Source of the DNA: Massariosphaeria phaeospora
Taxonomy: Eukaryota; Ascomycota; Dothideomycetes; Pleosporales
NCBI GenBank assembly: GCA_011032825.1
Contig: JAADJZ010000002.1
Span: 2,170,001-2,234,000 of the forward strand
Reading direction: 5' to 3'
DNA length: 64,000 nt
Part shown: one piece after another, positions 59,411-64,000 of the stretch
Layout: every line of letters begins with the position of its first letter
How positions within the stretch are numbered: position 1 is the stretch's first letter
Notes under the pieces: generated by a model
What the model was told of the DNA's origin: nothing
What the model saw: the letters and a program-made list of their open reading frames with translations, nothing else
The model's database searches: none
Position numbers and translations under genes: made by a program

Positions 59411-59693
59411 GTATATAGGCCCCCCTTGCCGTGCCGTTAATGCTTCTTTCTTTCTTACACACACCAGGCGTGCGAGTTCGCTAACTCTAAAACAAACCAT
59501 GTGCTTGTGCATGAATTGTCCTCGTAGGCTCGGAAAACTAAAGTTTATTGAGAACATAGAGCAGGAGTTTTGGTTGCTGTTCAGAATGTGTTGATAGTAG
59601 TTTAAGAGAATACTAGTCTAACACCTAAGATGTAGGGATTTGTGGCGATGACGGTGAGTAGCTGCTGTTTCGAGACAGTGGACGTGGAGTTGG
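59411..59693 (+). repeat. Cassette 5
   Basis: GTATATAGGCCCCCC, TTCTTACAC tract ending CCAG, GCGAGTTCGCTAACTCTAAAA, ATG at 59511. Distal GGTGAGTAGCTGC at about 59653. Confidence 0.7.
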
Positions 59694-59925
59694 GTATATA
59701 AGCCCTCTTATTGCCCTCTCTACGCTTCTTTCTTACCATTTTGAGTCCTTCTATTTAAATGAAAAAGAGTATACATTGAACTTATGGGGATTCTCTTTGC
59801 GAGTTCAAAAAATAATATACATCAGGATCATGGAGCAGAGATTTTTGTTCATTTTGAGAGTTGATCAACATAAAGAGGTAACGATGATGGTGAGTATCCG
59901 CAGCTTTGAAGCCGGGGGGGAGTGG
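59694..59925 (+). repeat. Cassette 6
   Basis: GTATATAAGCCC, CTCTACGCTTCTTTCTTAC tract, TTTAAATGAAAA, ATGGGGATTCTC at 59784. Distal GATGATGGTGAGTATCCGC at about 59883. Confidence 0.7.
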
Positions 59926-60156
59926 GTATATAAGCCCCCCTTTCGTACCTTGTACAGCATTCCTCTTGCATTACACATTCCTCTGTGGTCTGCTCGATCT
60001 TTCTAAAATATATCCCAGGTATGCTCATGGCGGAGGATTTTGCTTGCGAGAAAAGAAATAGGAAACTGGGTGATGGGGCAGGGTTTGCATGCTTGGTAGG
60101 GTAGTGATAGTGCTATCGATGATGATGATGATGATGATGGTCGAGGATGAAGGTGC
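59926..60156 (+). repeat. Cassette 7
   Basis: GTATATAAGCCCCCC, TTCTAAAATATA, ATGGCGGAGGATTTTGC at 60027, followed by TTGCGAGAAAAG. A GAT triplet run lies at about 60118-60139. Confidence 0.7.
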
Positions 60157-60437
60157 GCATACAGCTCCCCCCTTTCTCGTCGTACCTTCCACACTCTTTA
60201 CAGTACATATTGTTCCGCTTGGTCTGCCTGAAAAGACATGGAATGGCGATTCAAGACGACTGTCTTCGCTTGCGAAAAGATACAGTCTGTCCGGATCATG
60301 GAGTGAGGATCTTGGAGACCTTTGGGGTCGCTTTGGCGATTGCGTTGTGTGACGGTGGTGGTGAGTATCTACAGTCTTTGTAGTGAGGTATTTAGCTAAC
60401 ATTATCCAGCCGTCTCGTTTGCGTGCCTGCTTGTCAA
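60157..60437 (+). repeat. Cassette 8 (degenerate box)
   Basis: The TATA box is reduced to CATACAGCTCCCCCC, but CTGAAAA, ATGGCGATTC at 60243, CTTGCGAAAAGA and distal GGTGAGTATCTAC at about 60354 remain. Confidence 0.55.
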
Positions 60438-60693
60438 GTATATAAGCCCCCTTCCTCGCACTCTTAGCATTCTCTTATCCAAAACCTAGGTTCGCGAGTC
60501 TCCTGTCTCTAAAAAAAAACGAACAAAAGCGTCCATGGCGACTCTTTGCTCGCGAGGAAGAGATAGCCAACATAGGTTATGGGGTAGGCTTGGATGCTTT
60601 CTCTGAAGGGGGTAACAGTAGTGATAGTAAGTATCTACATTTTGAGATATTGAGGTATTGGCACGTTCAATTAATAGTGTTTCCGCTAGTCAA
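60438..60693 (+). repeat. Cassette 9
   Basis: TCAAGTATATAAGCCCCC (shared with cassette 10), tract ending CCTAG, GTCTCTAAAA, CCATGGCGACTC at 60535, CTCGCGAGGAAGAGA, distal AGTAAGTATCTAC at about 60624. Confidence 0.72.
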
Positions 60694-61175
60694 GTATATA
60701 AGCCCCCTCTCCTCTTACCCTTAGCGCTTTCTTCTCACAATCTAGGCTTGTGAGTCTGTAGTCTCTAAACTGTACCTAACAAGACGCATGGGGGATTTTT
60801 CTCGCTCGCGAAACAGCAGTTAAGAGTAGTAATTGGGCAAGGCATGGATGCTTTCCACGGCTGCAAAGCCGCCATGGAGGAGAGCGAAGAGGAGGAGAGT
60901 CTGTCAGCGAAGGAAGGAAGCCCGTCACAGATTTCGGAAGACTCTGAAGACTACGAGTTCGAAGAGGAGGATGTGGCCGAGGCTGTTGAGCCGAAAACAG
61001 ACGAAGATTCTCGATGGCGCTGATCTCCACTCCATGCTGACAGCTGTGGTGCGGTCTACCCAAGCAAATTGCGCATTACTACTTCGTCGTACTACGTGGC
61101 CGTCGTCGTGGCAGATTTCTGGGTGGGGGGGTGGATGGTAGACGGTGGCTATGAAGAGTATCTACAAGTTGCAGA
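60694..61175 (+). repeat. Cassette 10, carrying the MOB fragment
   Basis: GTATATAAGCCCCC, tract ending TCTAG, GTCTCTAAAC, ATGGGGGATTTTTC at 60788, CTCGCGAAAC. Its distal half contains the captured MOB exon piece, which explains the 482-base length. Distal AGAGTATCTAC at about 61154. Confidence 0.7.
60844..61023 (+). pseudogene. Captured fragment of the MOB acidic-tail exon, still open
   Basis: 60874-61008 matches 50206-50349 of the mob3 exon at roughly 90% by eye, with one in-frame 9-base gap and several silent changes (TCA/TCG, TTT/TTC, GTC/GTG). An ATG at 60844, from cassette sequence, reads in frame through MDAFHGCKAA into MEESEEEESLSAKEGS and ends with TGA at 61021, for 59 residues. It has neither the MOB domain nor the gene's own promoter. 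It could be an inert insert or a chimeric short protein. Confidence 0.8.
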
Positions 61176-61424
61176 GGTACATAATTCCCTCTCCTCCTAC
61201 TTTTCTATAGCTTCCTCTTCTGCACTTTACGTCTATCTTGTTGATGATTTTCAAAATCGAATACTACAAAAACCATGGGAAGTCGGTGGACTGCGTAAAA
61301 GAGATTGTTGGTGTGTGCTATGGGGCAGACGACGGGTTTGAGAAGGTCGTGATGATGGTAACGATGATGATAGTAAGTATCTGCATCCGCACTCCTGAAT
61401 CTTATGTCAATGCTCGCCAAGGAA
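61176..61424 (+). repeat. Cassette 11 (degenerate box)
   Basis: GGTACATAATTCCC in place of the TATA box, TTTTCAAAAT for TCTAAAA, CCATGGGAAG at 61275, distal ATGATAGTAAGTATCTGC at about 61364. Confidence 0.55.
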
Positions 61425-61673
61425 GTATAGAAGCTCCCTCTTCGTCTATCTACTCTTTCTTCCTCACACTTTGCAGTTCTACTGTAGAGTTTCTAGAAAG
61501 AAATAGAGGACGGCGCCATGGAGATTTTGCGAGTTCCGTAAAAAGAAATGGTTCCTAGCGCATGTGCTGGAACAGGACTTTTGCGCTGATTTCGATAACT
61601 GGCTTGGGAGGGAGTAATAATAAACATCCTCGAACCGGAGCTGTAGGTGTTTGTGATAGTAAAGATTTGGCGA
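61425..61673 (+). repeat. Cassette 12
   Basis: GTATAGAAGCTCCC, tract ending TTGCAG, TTTCTAGAAAG, CCATGGAGATTTTGCGAG at 61518; the frame closes after seven residues. Confidence 0.6.
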
Positions 61674-61925
61674 GTATACAAGTCCCCTTCTCCTTCCTCT
61701 TAATTTTCCCTTCTCTATCCCGCAGGCCATTGAGGCGCGAAAAAAATCAATTCCTCAACGAGCCAGGGCGCTTCCGTGGGCTCTGGAGTAAGATTTAGAG
61801 ATGCAGATGCATGGAGGAAGAATTTTTCGCTTCCAATGATTCGGCCAAGTGGACGACAGTGGTGCTGGTGAGTAGCAATGGTTCTGTTCGGGTTCGAGGG
61901 CGTATTGGTGCCATTTAAGAGGTAA
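61674..61925 (+). repeat. Cassette 13
   Basis: GTATACAAGTCCCC, tract ending CCGCAG, ATGGAGG at 61811 (137 after the box, the longest spacing seen), distal GGTGAGTAGC at about 61866. Confidence 0.55.
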
Positions 61926-62169
61926 GTATATAAGTCCCTCGGTGTTTTTTCAACGCATTCTTCTCTATACTTCACAGTACCGATCACGTTCTTACTAAAA
62001 CAGATTCAAACTCTGTCCATGGAGGTTCTCGCCGCGGTCTTCCCAAAAGAAAGTGGCTCCTGGTGTATGGAGCAAGGATCTCGGATTGCTTTCCATGACT
62101 CTGACGGAAAAGGTTGGTGATGGTGGTGAGCATATGCGATCACGAATTCGGTGATTACGAGATACCTAG
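61926..62169 (+). repeat. Cassette 14
   Basis: GTATATAAGTCCC, tract ending TTCACAG, TTACTAAAAC, CCATGGAGGTTCTCGCCGCG at 62019; a frame of about 33 residues follows. Distal GGTGAGCATATGC. Confidence 0.65.
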
Positions 62170-62386
62170 GTATATAAGCCCCCTTCCACGCCCTTTCAAC
62201 GCTTTCTTTTCTTTCACACTCGCAGCTCTACTGCATTCTGTTTAAAGCTTTGCGAATTCCCCTACAATGAGATTCTTATTTTTTGTCGTGCGCGGTGCAA
62301 GATCTTCGAGCAATAATCCCAAGACAATGGTAGTGAGTATCTGCAATCTTGGACTACACACATTCTTCAAAACGGTTGACTGCAGG
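62170..62386 (+). repeat. Cassette 15
   Basis: GTATATAAGCCCCC, CACACTCGCAG, TGTTTAAAGC, ATGAGATTCTT at 62267, distal AGTGAGTATCTGC at about 62333. Confidence 0.65.
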
Positions 62387-62637
62387 GTATAAATGAGCCC
62401 TTACTCATCGCATCCACTGCTTGCTTCTATACGTTTCACATGTCCCATTGTGACCTCTCTAGAATTCAATATCGGTACTGACCAAGAGAATTCTCGTCAC
62501 TTTCTTAGCATTGCCAATGCATCAAGATTCCCGGGCAATGATCTCGGTTGCTCATGCTGAGAATCTGCGTTTCTAAATCGGATGCTCGCCCTCGAGGGTA
62601 TTAGCTGTTGCTGTTGTGGTTTCTAAGCAAGGAGTGA
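62387..62637 (+). repeat. Cassette 16
   Basis: GTATAAATGAGCCC, CTTCTATACG tract, CTCTCTAGAATTC; no clear ATGG. Distal CTGAGAATCTGC at about 62559. Confidence 0.45.
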
Positions 62638-62888
62638 GTATATAAGAACCTCTCTTCGCCTTCTACGCTCTCTTGCTTTCTTCTACACCCGCAGTATGTA
62701 CTGCTTTTCTCTAAAATACGCAGGTAACGAGGCTATGGAAGTTTTCTTCGCGGTCCAGAAACTTTGGTACATTTCATTCATGGAGAAAGCTTTGGTGTTA
62801 CTTAACCGAGGTAATGATGATGATGATGTCATGATAACCCGTGGTCCGAGATAAGTAACTACGCGCTTGACACCGCCTAACCAACGAG
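62638..62888 (+). repeat. Cassette 17
   Basis: GTATATAAGAACC, CTACACCCGCAG, TCTCTAAAATACG, ATGGAAGTTTTCTTCGCG at 62735; a frame of about 40 residues follows. Confidence 0.62.
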
Positions 62889-63184
62889 GTAGATAAGCCG
62901 TCATTCTCCTAGTTTGCCTAATCTCTTCAATACAATCATCCACTTGATTCTCTGAAATACTTTTAACGAGATTGATGGAAGCTCCCTCCTATCTGAAACA
63001 CGGGTTCAAACGCTACATGGAGCCAGCTCTCGTCTTCTCCTAAACAAACGCGATACAAAAGAGAAGTTTGAGTCTTCTAACTTGCAAAGAAACCTGTAAC
63101 GGACTATGTTGTTTATACGGGTGTCAAAGTAGTGATGCGACGCATTGCTAATCCGCTGTGCACGTGATCTTCGATACGAGCGAG
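62889..63184 (+). repeat. Cassette 18 (degenerate)
   Basis: GTAGATAAGCCG, TCTCTGAAATAC, ATGGAAGCTCCC at 62975. The distal part is unlike the others. Confidence 0.45.
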
Positions 63185-63434
63185 GTATATGAGGTGATTC
63201 GTCTGATCAATAGCGGAGTATAGCCTCAACCTGATCTAGACCTACTGTAGGATAACACTATAAGGTAAACAATAGTTGCCTTTACCCTAAAGGACTTACG
63301 TTACACTTGAACAAGGATGAGATGAAAACTGGAGATGAAAACTGGAGATGAAAACTGGAGATGAAAACTGGAGATGAAAACTGGAGATGAAAACTGGAGA
63401 TGAAAACTGGAGATGAAAACTGTAAACGAGCGAG
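63185..63434 (+). repeat. Cassette 19 (heavily degenerate)
   Basis: GAGCGAGGTATATGAG is all that remains of the box and no ATGG module is visible. The second half holds a 13-base minisatellite. Confidence 0.4.
63322..63424 (+). repeat. 13-bp minisatellite
   Basis: Almost eight perfect head-to-tail copies of ATGAAAACTGGAG. No spacers, so not CRISPR-like. It lies just upstream of the box of cassette 20. Confidence 0.95.
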
Positions 63435-63649
63435 GTATATAAGTCCCTTCTTAAGTCCCTTCTTCTTACTTGGTCTTTTCTATTACTACATACGGCAGCT
63501 CGAAGGCTGTTGCAATCTAAATATTGACGAAATTCGATCGCATGAAGGAATCGCTGGCTCTTTTTCCTCTTGAAAACTTGCGTGGAGCGTGTCATGATGC
63601 GACTCGTTATTGTGTTATTCTTTTTCTCTATTGTCTGCGACTCCGCGAG
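63435..63649 (+). repeat. Cassette 20
   Basis: GAGCGAGGTATATAAGTCCC with the tail TTCTTAAGTCCC duplicated, tract ending GGCAG, AATCTAAATA, ATGAAGG at 63542; a frame of about 38 residues. Confidence 0.6.
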
Positions 63650-63874
63650 GTATATAAGCTCCTCCTTCTTGCGTCAATTTGAGTTATTCTGCTCTATACT
63701 ACAAGAGACCAAACTGTTAGATTCTAAAAACGAATGCCGGCATATCCATGGACTTGTGTCCGTTCTCCCGTTTCTTTAAAATATTCAACAGCTCCGTTCC
63801 ATGTTGGGGTGAAGCAGAGCATTACTTCCTAGTTTATCTCAGCCTCACTCTCCCTTGCCGTATGGCGAGGGAGG
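63650..63874 (+). repeat. Cassette 21
   Basis: GCGAGGTATATAAGCTCC, GATTCTAAAAACGAATG, CCATGGACTTG at 63748; the frame runs on for about 50 residues into the next cassette. Confidence 0.6.
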
Positions 63875-64000
63875 CGTATAAGTCCCGCTGCTTGCATTAG
63901 TTTCTTCCGCTTTCTTAATTATAACTTGAACCTGTCACGTTTTAAAAGCGAATCTACACCAATTGATGGCATTTTTTTCGTTCTCTCCTCTCGAAAATGT
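63875..64000 (+). repeat. Cassette 22, cut by the window edge
   Basis: GCGTATAAGTCCC, GTTTTAAAAGCGAATC, ATGGCATTTTTTTCG at 63966, open to the last base of the window. Confidence 0.55.

Larger units (their letters stand above)
58232..64000 (+). repeat. Tandem array of about 22 promoter-like cassettes
   Basis: All units face the same way. TATA-like boxes (best form GTATATAAGCCCCC) start at 58232, 58542, 58808, 59113, 59411, 59694, 59926, 60157 (weak), 60438, 60694, 61176 (weak), 61425, 61674, 61926, 62170, 62387, 62638, 62889, 63185 (weak), 63435, 63650 and 63875. After each comes a C/T-rich tract of 45-60 bases, often ending in CAG, then TCTAAAA or a variant, then ATGG, often ATGGxGATTTTC. 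Before many boxes lies KGTRAGTATCTRC. Spacing is 215-310 bases, except 482 where a MOB fragment is inserted. Between modules the units hardly align. No long frame, tRNA, snRNA or transposon gene is visible. The array continues past the right edge. Confidence 0.85.

Noticed and set aside
63322..63424. CRISPR-like repeat array
   Set aside because: The 13-base copies touch each other without spacers, and the organism is a fungus.
58232..64000. One long multi-exon gene or a decayed transposon
   Set aside because: No extended frame, transposase or reverse-transcriptase motif, long terminal repeat or inverted end was seen. Stop codons differ from unit to unit.

Overview
The window looks like nuclear DNA of a filamentous ascomycete (Pezizomycotina, probably a Dothideomycete). 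The grounds are short GT-AG introns (46-233 nt, with CTAAC-like branch points in several), single-copy fungal housekeeping genes on both strands, a dispersed 5S rRNA gene, and lineage markers such as a HET-domain protein, a fungal rhodopsin-like membrane protein, a DUF1996 secreted protein and an NRPS-like adenylate-forming reductase. No rRNA operon, tRNA gene or intact transposon was recognised. The order assignment is inference.

Layout. 1-13 kb is accessory and gene-poor: an acyl-protein-thioesterase-like hydrolase, a small membrane protein, a rhodopsin-like protein, an A-PCP-R reductase carrying one in-frame stop, a 5S rRNA gene and an unrecognised protein. 13-24 kb is mostly housekeeping: HRQ1 helicase, a Cdc4-type myosin light chain, a STEEP1-domain protein and an FHIT-type hydrolase. 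24-36 kb is looser: secreted DUF1996 protein, HET protein, short-chain dehydrogenase, CoA-binding protein, a poly-proline protein, and long stretches without genes. 35.8-57.9 kb is dense housekeeping again: V-ATPase subunit e (four tiny exons), ARV1 (with an apparent frameshift), an Arg/Pro-rich protein, AIM41/YqeY, nucleoporin Nup170/155, a CobW/ZNG1-type GTPase, a phocein-type MOB protein, a C2H2/fungal_trans regulator and an EXPERA-domain protein. Several models were rebuilt across introns, with phase checked at every junction.

58.2-64.0 kb is the most unusual part. It holds no conventional gene. It consists of about 22 degenerate, head-to-tail, same-strand cassettes of roughly 215-310 bp, and it runs off the right edge. 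Most cassettes carry the same ordered modules: an upstream GTRAGTATCTRC-like motif, a TATA box (consensus GTATATAAGCCCCC), a pyrimidine tract often ending in CAG, TCTAAAA, and then an ATGG start-like site (often ATGGxGATTTTC) about 86-117 nt after the TATA box. The DNA between modules is highly diverged. One cassette has captured a roughly 135-bp copy of the acidic-tail exon of the MOB gene located 10 kb upstream. I see this as either a tandem family of very small TATA-driven transcripts (short peptides or non-coding RNAs) or an unusual promoter-bearing satellite. I do not recognise it as a described family.
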